Shown here: in pieces, positions 54,057-62,627 of the stretch
Numbering within the stretch: position 1 is the stretch's first letter
Layout: each line of letters starts with the position of its first letter
From: Phymatolithon calcareum
Lineage: Eukaryota > Rhodophyta > Florideophyceae > Hapalidiales
DNA: 64,000 nucleotides
Direction: 5' to 3'
NCBI GenBank assembly: GCA_977006965.1
Contig: OZ345381.1
Span: forward strand, 2,170,001-2,234,000
Position numbers and translations under genes: made by a program
The notes under the pieces: generated by a model
Databases searched by the model: none
What the model saw: the letters and a program-made list of their open reading frames with translations, nothing else
What the model was told of the DNA's origin: nothing

Positions 54057-54353
54057 GTGTTTAAGAACTACCTCCTACTCATTGATTGCCACCCACAACG
54101 CATCGAACCCTACCGTGATTACAGCTGCGAGAGGCACATCTGGCTGCAGAAGGAGCGAATGCAAAGGACTTTCAATGCCTCGCAGGCGCACTGCGAGGCT
54201 CTCGGACGCGAAAGCAAAGGCCTGTCCTTGCTTGGCTCCCGCACCATAGCCTCACGCATTAATGACGTGGACTTTCCTCCTTTTTTCTTACGTTTGTGGT
54301 TCCGGAAATTTCGACTGTTCCCGTTGTACCACACATGTGCTCTATCCGATTAA
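54057..54353 (+). CDS. Hypothetical 98-residue frame
   Basis: Follows the CSN2 relic after 100 bases. It reads CHPQRIEPYRDYSCERHIWL, QKERMQRTFNASQAHCEALG, with regularly placed Cys and His, and then a hydrophobic tail. It may be another captured gene fragment. No family was recognised. Confidence 0.3.
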   Translation: MFKNYLLLIDCHPQRIEPYRDYSCERHIWLQKERMQRTFNASQAHCEALGRESKGLSLLGSRTIASRINDVDFPPFFLRLWFRKFRLFPLYHTCALSD

Positions 54354-54533
54354 TTCTTCATTTCGACGGAAGCCCCGACCTTCCGCAATTTTCACTAATA
54401 TGGATGATCAAGCATTCAACAGGAGTTGCCCTTGACAGAGAAAGTTTCGAGCGTGCGGGGATGCTCCTCCGCATCTGGGATTCATGGATTTGCGCGCCAA
54501 CGGGAGTTAAATCGGCGTGAAGCATTTTCAAAA

Positions 54534-55030
54534 TGAGCCTCATGTCGGCCAGAAAATGGGACACAATGTGCTTGAATACGCTTGTACTTCACGGAAAAGG
54601 TGTGGTAAAGGCCCCGCAAATTGCGTAAATTTATTTCCAACATGCAAGTGAGGTAAAGGTACCGGAAACGATGTACAACATCGCGGTGATATATCATGAG
54701 CGACGTGGGGTACCGAGAAAGCCAAAGGGATGCATTGTTATTTTCTTGAAACTGTGCGCAATGGGCCTTTGAAGAGTTACTTAATGATCGGGCATATGCA
54801 ATCAAAGTAAATCACCCTGTGAGAGCAGATTTCAACGTTACTGTGCGTCATTTCAAGGAGGTTGCGGGGCGCGAGCTTTAGAGCAAACGCCTGGCGAGAG
54901 GATTGCGAAATTATGAGGAGGGCGAGTACAGATATGCTCTGTAATGGTACCTGAAAGAGGCGCATGCTGGAATTGGGAAATTCGAATAATTCTGTGGCTA
55001 TGCATAACGGGACTATCGTTCGGCTCGACG
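54534..55030 (+). pseudogene. Sel1-like repeat protein fragment
   Basis: Plus-strand segments MSARKWDTMCLNTLVLHGKG then VVKAPQIA; ETMYNIAVIYHERRGVPRKP then KGCIVIFLKLCAMGL; and (with stops) EYRYAL, WYLKEAHAGIGKFE. These fit the Sel1/TPR-like pattern A-x-Y-N-L-G-x-x-Y-x-x-G-x-G-V-x-x-D-x-x-x-A-x-x-x-Y-x-x-A-A-x-x-G three times. Sel1-like proteins are solenoid scaffolds, e.g. of the ER degradation machinery. The fragment is interrupted by several stops. Confidence 0.4.
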
Positions 55031-55069
55031 TCAAAATGGACAGACTTGTCGAGGACGTCTCTCAACCAC

Positions 55070-56028
55070 GGCTAGTTCTCCACACTGTCTACACAGGTCG
55101 AAAAACACAGTTTCAGCACAAAGAATAACGAGACCCTCCGTTCATAGGCAACGTTTATGGCGGGCTATTACATTGCTTCAAAACGCGTTCTAGAGATCTC
55201 CTCAAGTTTCACAATAGGAGGTAAAAACATTTGGCAACCTGTGTAGATGTCGTCTGGCGGGTGGAGATCCACAAGCGTTTGAATGAAGACATGCTGATAT
55301 AACGAAGACAAATTGATACGACTGCCGAATCATTTGTATTCCTTATCAAAGTAGGAAGGCGAAATAATTCTGATTGTCCACACGAGTAATCGAGAAAATA
55401 ATTCTAAATGCGCTTATGAGATGAAATGCGAACCGGAACAGAGAGTGGGTGTGCCCTTTTGTTAGCGATCGTATGAATAAACAGTTCTACCTTACTGCAT
55501 TCGAAATAAAATTCTTCTCTGCGATTGAAACAATTAGTTCCGCTTACAATTAAATTAGCTATATACCCGTTTTATTCAGATCTGTTCCGCTGAAAGAAAA
55601 GAAAGCCTGCATCCAATTGAAATAAGTTTTCGAAAATGTTGTGAAAAATCCGTCCTGATTTCTAAGATTTCTCTAAAAAATACTAATTGATCCGGCTCGT
55701 CCGCCTTTACAAGCTTCTACGCACCGCGGCGCTGAACAATCAGCTAGGTTTACTGTATACGCCGCTAGAGAAAGTTCGGAAACTACTAAAATTATAAGCA
55801 GAGCTTATTGGCAAAATAGGATTGAATAGTCACGACCGGACTGGTACGCCGAACAGGCTCTCCAGAGCCGTGTTTTCGCTGTAGATATACTGATTTCCCT
55901 TTTCAATTCCCCATTTCTGACCGCGCCACCCTTCCCGTTGCGCATGCCACTCACTCCGACTGCCTTCATTCTGCCGTACTCATTCGTGAGAAGTCCTGTG
56001 CTGCGGCTTTTGACAAAAGATTTCCGGC
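55070..56028. other. Intergenic, no gene recognised
   Basis: AT-rich with only very short frames; no repeat noted. Confidence 0.4.
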
Positions 56029-57161
56029 ATGGAGAAAGCTTGGTCGAACGAGAGGAAAAAATTTATCGTCGTGTCAGGCGGGTATGAGAGGCAGGTGCGC
56101 ATATTTGATAATCAAATGCGGCTCGTTCTCACTCTCGGGTTTCCACAGAAACAAGTGCATCGCCTTGCAGTCTCGGGAAGGGGTACCGCTCGTTTCAACG
56201 ATCGAATTTTGCTCGCTGTTGCCGGCTCTACAAGAATCGGAGTCTATGATATATCTAACAACGCAGTCCCGGAGACACCGTTCTAGATATATACAGTATG
56301 CATCAGGCTGCCGTCACCGCTGTTGGATTTTAACCCGATGCATCGGACTTCCTATTCTCTGCCTCCGAAGACGGAACACTTCAAGTATAGGTGCCTGTTG
56401 CACCATCTGCCGTCCACTCTTCAGAGCTTGGCCATAATGAATCCTATCACGCGACGCACGGACATCCGTCAGCGTCGAAGTCGTCCTTCTGCACTTTTGT
56501 GAACCGTAACCGGGGACTTTCCAAATTGGTCCCCATTTATGACGTGCTATATTACCCTCCCGAGATTCTCTACTTTTCCATAGACGCAATTGGAAGACGT
56601 CGCATCTGGGACTATAACAAGAAGCAGAAGGATGGATTGCGCAGCGAATTTAATCCACATCGTAGCGGCCCTCATGTGCAATGTATTGACATGTCATGGG
56701 ACCGTAAAATAGTGGTTATGGCCAATCTCGATGGATTTGTTCTCAAATATTGCGTCAAAGATTTGCTGTATGAACAATCACCTCTACCGGCGGTGATAAG
56801 GCCGAGCGAAAGCTATGTTCCTCGCGTGCGACTAAGCCAGACCACCGACCTGCTTGCGTGCCCATTGGCCAAGTCCGGCATCAAGATTTTCAGGATGCGA
56901 GATATTGTTCTCAGTCGAGAGCAAAGAGGTGTGCTCCAGCAAGTTGCACTAGTACAGCAGTTCGGTCACCGACCGTGCTGGATTTGGGAATTATCGTTTA
57001 TTGGTTCTTCTGAGGATCATTTGGTTGCCTTTAGCAGCAACACTCGTCTTATGCTGTGGAACTTGAAGGACATGCCGAAAAGCACAGCGTTTCCATCGTC
57101 TCGGAAAGCAGTAATTTCTGTTTCTATCAGGGAAATTTTGTTGGAGGACCCCATACATTGA
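56029..57161 (+). pseudogene. LST8 (TOR complex WD40 subunit) relic
   Basis: Starts MEKAWSNERKKFIVVSGGYE, then RQVRIFD, FPQKQVHRLAV and LAVAGSTRIGVYDISN, the first blades of an LST8-type beta-propeller (family pattern: A-G-Y-D-x-T-x-R-x-W, Q-V-N-x-L-x-I, A-A-A-G-x-x-x-I-R-x-Y-D-I-N). A frame change after 56284-56286 (TAG) leads to MHQAAVTAVGF, TAA at 56331-56333, FLFSASEDGTLQV, and TAG at 56388-56390 exactly where the family has the Trp of D-G-T-x-K-I-W-D. The rest is one open frame to 57161 with RRRIWDYNKK, SYVPRVRLSQTTDLLAC, GHRPCWIWELSFIGSSED and LMLWNLKDM. LST8 is the core scaffold of TORC1/TORC2. This copy is dead unless short introns remove the stops. Confidence 0.72.
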
Positions 57162-57527
57162 CAAAATCTATTCGAATGAGATTTTATTTTGCTCTTGTTT
57201 ACAGCGGGATGACCACTGCACTCGTTTGTAAGAAACAAACATCTCGGACCACCGTTTCACGTCTTAACGCACAAGGCACCTCAGTAAAATACCTAGTTAC
57301 GCATTGCATGGATGCAAACGGGGGAGGAAAAAACTCTGCCATTTTGATTAATCACACCCTGATTGAAATATTTTGGAATAGTTATGAAAGGCCTGATATT
57401 TATTTGAAAAATTGATCTATCACAATATAACACGCACAGAGCAAAACGACCGCTCACAAAGTCACCCACCTAGAATATCGACCTCCTTCAAATTCAGTCT
57501 CTCGATCTAGCACTATCACCCACCACC

Positions 57528-57840
57528 ATGGCGCGCACGAAACAGGACAAACGTTCGAAAAGCGCGCCATTATCGGCGATGAAGAAAGCAACGAAGACCC
57601 CTGTAGGTGGTAAGAATTCTGCTACCAGAACGTCCAGGGGAAAGCGCAAGTTCCGCCCCGGCACAGTCGCCCTGCGGCAAATCAGGAAGTTCCAGTAAAC
57701 TACGGAACTCCTTATTTCCAAGAAGCCATTCCACCACCTCGTACGCGAAATTGCACAAGGAATGAATCCTAATCTTCGTTTTAAGATCGATTACTCCTTT
57801 TTGTTCTGCATGCATTTTCAGTTGATCCGTGGCGCACGGC
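57528..57840 (+). pseudogene. Histone H3 variant relic (possibly centromeric type)
   Basis: ATG at 57528: MARTKQDKRSKSAPLSAMKK, a diverged H3-like tail, then KRKFRPGTVALRQIRKFQ, which is the H3 alphaN region (Y-R-P-G-T-V-A-L-R-E-I-R-x-Y-Q). TAA at 57696-57698 stands where H3 has K56. The same frame then gives TTELLISKKPFHHLVREIAQ and NPNLRF, the H3 alpha1 helix and loop 1. Alpha2 and later parts are mostly unrecognisable, possibly deleted (FQLIRGAR resembles the end of H3). The divergent tail and loop allow a centromeric H3 origin, but this is uncertain. The minus-strand frame over it is chance. Confidence 0.7.
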
Positions 57841-58138
57841 AGAGACAGGCGAGGAATCGCGAAATTATTAATTCCTTTCTGAGTTAATGCATCGAAATAC
57901 TTGAGGTGATATGGGTCACTATAAGATGCATTAAGATCAGCAGTACGTTGCAGGACACAGGCAATCTGTTTCCAACACAAACTTTGAAATGTTCCAAACG
58001 ACTTTCCTCGTCGGCTGGATTGCTATTCTGCTGGCCAAGAACGCCTTTGCTGATTGTGGTATTGGTAAGCACTCTGCAGTATGAACACAAAATGGGATAG
58101 TCAAGGGACCAAGCAGTCTTACAGGACAGAAGAAAAAT

Positions 58139-58390
58139 ATGAACCCTGAGTTATCTGGGAACACCTACAACTGCCATGCTTTTATTGTCGTAGCAATTTC
58201 CCTGTTCGGACTTTGTATTGGCATAGTGCTTAGATTGGAGGAGGAGCAAATCTTATCCAGAACACATGCAAATCACAACGAAGATCGGTCTTCAAGCTCT
58301 GAACCCTCTGTTTCAACTGAATTTGATGACATAGAAATTATCGATATGCAAGCTCATCAGGTGAAGCAGCCGCTTCCTCGAGGACATTAG
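58139..58390 (+). CDS. Hypothetical 83-residue single-pass membrane frame
   Basis: Contains one hydrophobic stretch, AFIVVAISLFGLCIGIVLRL, after a short polar N-terminus, followed by an acidic, Ser-rich tail (NEDRSSSSEPSVSTEFDDIE). The layout resembles a small membrane protein with a cytoplasmic acidic tail. No family and no supporting context. Confidence 0.3.
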   Translation: MNPELSGNTYNCHAFIVVAISLFGLCIGIVLRLEEEQILSRTHANHNEDRSSSSEPSVSTEFDDIEIIDMQAHQVKQPLPRGH

Positions 58391-58399
58391 TTCGTTATA

Positions 58400-59452
58400 G
58401 ATTGAATCACTGGGCTGTGGCATACCGAAAGTGCTGATCAGGGCCTCGTGAGTGGCACTGCTTTGGCTGCTCTGAGGAATGGAGACTGTGTCGCGATAGG
58501 CGATGTAGATTATCAATAGATTGACAAGAATCTTGCGTCCGGCGTTTCTAAAAACTGTAAGTCTTAGTGGATTACCAAACATTTTCCTGTTTATCACCTC
58601 GCAGGTGCATAAGTTTGTCTGGCGGCTCTAGAGTGCCAGCGAATTTCTCTTAACTCTTTCTGACAATGGGAGGATCTTTTTAGTCTTTAGAGTGCAATAA
58701 ACAGCTCAAGGCCTTAATAGAATCACGCGAAATGAGTAGTGTATGTACTGTACGTGAACGATAGTAACACTTCAATTATGCCCAAGGCCTTACACATGCA
58801 TAGTTTCGGCCAATGTGCAATGGTGTAAGGGAAAACTATACTTGGAACATTTTTGATGCATGCGGAAGCTCTAAAAATGGATTCAAACGCATCAGACTGC
58901 ATGTTCGCTATCGGCTTTAAACGGCGTCTGCTCTAAAAAGTAGCTCGAATGTGTGACCAACACATGAGTTGCAAATTTCCTAGTCCCGACATCGCAATCC
59001 CAGCTCATCAAAGACGCCAAGCCGCAAACGTTGGAACTTTTAGCGAGTAAATAGAAGAGTCGTGAGGCACTTGTGGGACCTTTCTTCAGGAATGAGCCTA
59101 TATAATCGTTGATCACAATAAAACCCATTTACTGTCGACACCAAAAAGCGCTGCTCAAACAGGTTTCTCGCACTTCGCGAACAGATTGCCACTATTTCTT
59201 ATCCACTACTCTTGATCATGATTAAATCAAACCCCTTCATACATTTCTGAGTATATCAGAAGGACTAAGGATGACCATCCGGTGAACTGCCGCCCAGATC
59301 TCCCAGACCCATCCGTGTGAGAGTAGTTTTCCAACAAGAATTCATTTTCTCTGTACAAATTAAATGGGTTAGATAGAATTGTAGTTTTCAGCTTGTAGAA
59401 AGCAATTCGCTGCGCTCCCGATATGGCTCATCGCTAGCACTGTATTTTGTTC
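58400..59452. other. Intergenic, no gene recognised
   Basis: Only short unsupported frames (e.g. minus 59128-58892). No repeat noted. Confidence 0.35.
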
Positions 59453-59914
59453 TCAAGGCCGACAGTGTGACGAAGTTAAAAGGCATCCAAACACGGCCAG
59501 TCCAGTAGTTATCTCCCTGCTCGTACATCTCATCACCTCCTGATAAAGATCGGATACCGACAACGAAAACAGAATGTCCACTCGTTCATGTGTATCCAAA
59601 GATGTTCCCGCAAATTCGTCGCTGCTGTCTAGAACACCAAGAACCAACTGTAGGATTCTGACATATCCTTCATGACAAATACTTTTCATGCCATCATGAT
59701 CACATACCATTGGGTTTCGTCTTGCATGGTAGCCCGTAGTTAGATTGTTGTTGTATTTCTCAGTCAGTTTCGCCTCCCACCGTCCTGCCAATTTTTCAAA
59801 CGTTGAAGCATCTTTTCGTATTGCATGTGTCTCTCGCAACAAATTGAAGTAGAAGGTGCTGTTCTCGATTGTTAAATCCAAGAAGTCAGAGGAATAATCG
59901 CTGGATTTCGCCAC
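59453..59914 (-). CDS. Hypothetical 153-residue protein
   Basis: Minus-strand frame starting at ATG 59914, about 120 bases downstream of the glyoxalase copy G2 on the same strand. Helical, mixed charge (STFEKLAGRWEAKLTEKYNN, ILQLVLGVLDSSDEFAGTSL, VDILFSLSVSDLYQEVMRC). No family was recognised. It may be a further captured gene fragment or a real gene. Confidence 0.4.
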   Translation of the reverse strand: MAKSSDYSSDFLDLTIENSTFYFNLLRETHAIRKDASTFEKLAGRWEAKLTEKYNNNLTTGYHARRNPMVCDHDGMKSICHEGYVRILQLVLGVLDSSDEFAGTSLDTHERVDILFSLSVSDLYQEVMRCTSREITTGLAVFGCLLTSSHCRP

Positions 59915-60033
59915 AGTTTGTTCCGCTTTTCTGCCCTTTGCTCTGCACAGTTCGGCGGAGGATAGGTCGTCACCGTGCTGACTGCCCTTTGCTCATAGCT
60001 GCAACAAGAAAACAACTGGTAAGAGTGTTAGAT

Positions 60034-60636
60034 TCATTTAAGTACCAGAACTATGTCGATCGAATTCCCATTTCCCGGATCGTACGAATCCACGCCATGA
60101 ATGTGAGTCAACTCCAATAGTGCTGAATCGTTCTCTGACCTATAGTCCATTAATGCCAAGGTGTATTTGAAAGCTTCATTTTTTCGCTTCCTCAGGAGCA
60201 GCGTGCGAAGTTCTTCATAAAATGATATTGATCTTTCGAGGTCCCTGACTCGCAAGATGACCTGACAGACCGGATCTCTTTGTTGACGCTGAAAAAGATC
60301 GAAAGTATAGCCGGTCTGGTCTTTCACGAACGCAGTTACGGACGTCCCACCTTTTACAGGCCCGGTTCTCGTGTGACCGCGAACCCAGCGCCACGCACGC
60401 GCTCGACGGCAGCGAGAATAATGACGTCTCGCGCTTTGCAACGGCGCCTTCCTTATTCTGCAAATCGTCACAATGGTGCGCTCAGGCTAGCCATCCGGAC
60501 TCTACGTCTCCAGATATGGACACTGGCATGAAATACGATTCGGAGACATCGGCGTCATTTCCAAGCTTCTCGAAGAACTTGCCGTTCATTGTAAAGAGCT
60601 GTGCTTTCTGCCGCGGATTTAAATGGTCCATGTTGC
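60034..60636 (-). pseudogene. Glyoxalase I fragment, copy G2
   Basis: The minus-strand frame 60471 to 60034 contains TRTGPVKGGTSVTAFVKDQ and GYTFDLFQRQ, then CQVILRVRDLERSISFYEEL, RTLLLRKRKNEAFKYTLALM and ELTHIHGVDSYDPGNGNSID. This is the end of the first domain and most of the second domain of two-domain glyoxalase I. The E-L-T-x-N-x-G and Y-x-x-G-N-x-x-x-H motifs are partly kept: ELTH retains the metal-ligand Glu, but the histidine after GNGNSID is absent. It is better preserved than G1. The upstream 100 bases (MDHLNPRQKAQLF) are shared with G1. It follows directly on a CSN2 fragment. Confidence 0.75.
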
Positions 60637-60965
60637 TTCAGCAACGTTTTGTTTTTCGTTGCCTCTACATCTGAATCTCCATCATGTAAGTGTCCAGAAA
60701 TTGCGTCACCTCTTGTGATCATCGCGTTCATCCTCCGCTTAACATGACTTGTGCAACTCAAGACCTTCCCCAGACCACCAAACTCTCCCGCGTAAAACCG
60801 AAGCATTCCCAATTTTCCCGTTCGTCTTGAACCACAACCTTTCATTACTAGCCTCCTTCAGAGCATCCGGAGTTTTTCATAAAACTCTTGAAGTAAACTC
60901 ATTTTGGTAGGAGGACGAAACAAAGTCCAACATAGCGTTAATGCACTTTTCAGAGTACTTCTTAG
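60637..60965 (-). pseudogene. CSN2 fragment, copy C2, fused upstream of G2
   Basis: The minus strand gives KYSEKCINAMLDFVSSS, MSLLQEFYEKLRML, NERLWFKTNGKIGN, and ends near TKNKTLLKQ, where copy C1 and the family continue into IPHP...GGKMH. So C2 is a 5' internal part of CSN2 cut at a point where the glyoxalase-associated segment starts. Frame changes occur after SSSYQ and after KLRML. C2 extends about 3 codons further upstream (KYS) than C1. Confidence 0.7.
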
Positions 60966-60981
60966 TCTATATAGTTTCCGC

Positions 60982-61162
60982 TGGCTCAACAGGCTCCGTC
61001 ATTCAAATTTTAATTGAAAAATAGATCGACTGGCTCAACAGGCTCCACAATTCTTGCCTTCTGGGAGACCCCTCAAAAATAACCTCATTTTCGCACGGTG
61101 CCGCCGGCGCCTGTTGAGCCAAAGTTGAAATTTATATATTTTTTGCGGAGCCTGTTGAGCCA
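60982..61162. repeat. Four copies of GGCTCAACAGGCTCC in inverted pairs
   Basis: TGGCTCAACAGGCTCC at 60982-60997 and 61031-61046; the reverse complement (GGAGCCTGTTGAGCCA) at 61147-61162 and with one change at 61106-61121. The two directions can pair to form a 16-bp stem with loops of about 60-150 bases. Confidence 0.75.
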
Positions 61163-61323
61163 CCTGCGTTTTTTGCCCTTCTGAGATACCCATCTCACAG
61201 CACGTTTCTTATGGGTTCTTGCATTTTGCTGCTTATCATTAAACTCCACTTTCATCCAAATCTCCAGTAACTTGAGTCTATTTTTTCAATATTTTTTTCA
61301 TGGCGCGTAAAATTGGCGCAAAA

Positions 61324-61422
61324 GTTCCCGGTCACGCACACTCACATGCTTGGTACCATTCGGCGCGTCTTGATGCGTGCTTTCGAATGGTACCAAGCGC
61401 GCAAGTGTGCGCGGGCGGGAAC
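61324..61422. repeat. Imperfect ~40-bp inverted repeat (MITE-like)
   Basis: Inner arms CTTGGTACCATTCG (61349-61362) and CGAATGGTACCAAG (61384-61397) are perfect; the pairing continues outwards imperfectly to GTTCCC at 61324 and GGGAAC at 61422. A related but degenerate sequence lies at 61540-61670. Similar motifs occur at 46.8-47.2 kb. Confidence 0.65.
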
Positions 61423-61679
61423 GTGGTGCGCTAGAACCAAGGATATGTTCCCAAAAATTATCGGAAAAAAATGATTTCTAATTTATGATACAATACTTGC
61501 TTTGATATCCTATTTCGTAAATATATTTAAGCACATTCTCTTGGTTCTGGTGCACCAGCTTGCCGCTCGCGAAAAGCTACGCGCGTTGCACCGAGCTCTT
61601 TGTCTCGATGATAGCTCTCGAACGGTATGAAGCGCGTATCTCTGCGCGAACGACAAGATAGTGCCTTGAATAATGGACT

Positions 61680-62531
61680 GACCTTAGAGAGGTATCGCGC
61701 ATGGCCAATAAGATAGGGCTTTCGCGTGTGGTCACCAATCATATTTTGTTGCAATGAATGGTAGCCAATTACGAGAAAGTGGCATGAAATATTACCAATT
61801 ATAATTACCATCATGGAATTGACGGCTTGTGGTTGCGATACAGCGAAAATGGACTTCGGGAATACAGCGTAATTTTGGCCCAAAGAAACGAAATAAATTT
61901 TGGGCCATAGTGCTGCCGTGCTGTTTCAGTGTGTAGTGGAAAAAAGAATGTGCTCTATTGGCTACTTTTGTGTGCCTTGAATATTGGAAAATATTGACGG
62001 GGCTGCACTGTCAATCAATGAAAATGTATTTTGCAATGTCAAGCGTATGGTTTTGTATGATATGAAATCCGGGTGCCAAAACAGGGACATTCTATTGGCT
62101 ACGGGTTAGTTCCCGGCATGCGTCGGTGGGTAACTGCATTTGATTTTAACTGTATGAGCCGGATATCGTGTAATGAAAATGCTGGATACGTGGAAGAGGC
62201 TGTAATGACGCGAGGTCGTTTCGTAATATGGAGATAATCAATTGGTCGAGAGTATTTGCTAGCAATGAACAATGGTGATGATTGCATGATTGATCCCGGA
62301 CCCTCTTCCTTCGGGATGTGAGAGTTTTTCTGATTGCTGTTCGCTCTTCCACTGTGAACAATGAAAATAACGAATAGAAATTTGTTGGTGGTGTTAGGGA
62401 ATTCGTAGTGCCGTTGAGAATAAGAATAGGGAATAGAAGTTTAGAGGTGTTCAGGTCCAGAAGAGGTTGATGGTTAGCAGAGGTTAAGGTGAAAGATAAT
62501 GAGCAAATTTTCGGGCATGGGAATAGGGGAA
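61680..62531. other. AT-rich leader region of helicase copy H3, no gene seen
   Basis: No credible frame. A purine-rich stretch with GAATAGGGAATAG-type short repeats (62410-62540) lies just before the open frame of H3. Confidence 0.35.
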
Positions 62532-62627
62532 TAGGGAAATATATGTAAAATAGATCATATATGTAGGCATCGCACAGTATCCGGCGAGGTTCTCAGAGCA
62601 CACGTGACAGAACGCGAAGTCAGTACT

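Noticed and set aside
57570-57980. 136-residue minus-strand frame
   Set aside because: It is antisense to the histone H3-like sequence, whose plus-strand similarity to H3 is specific.
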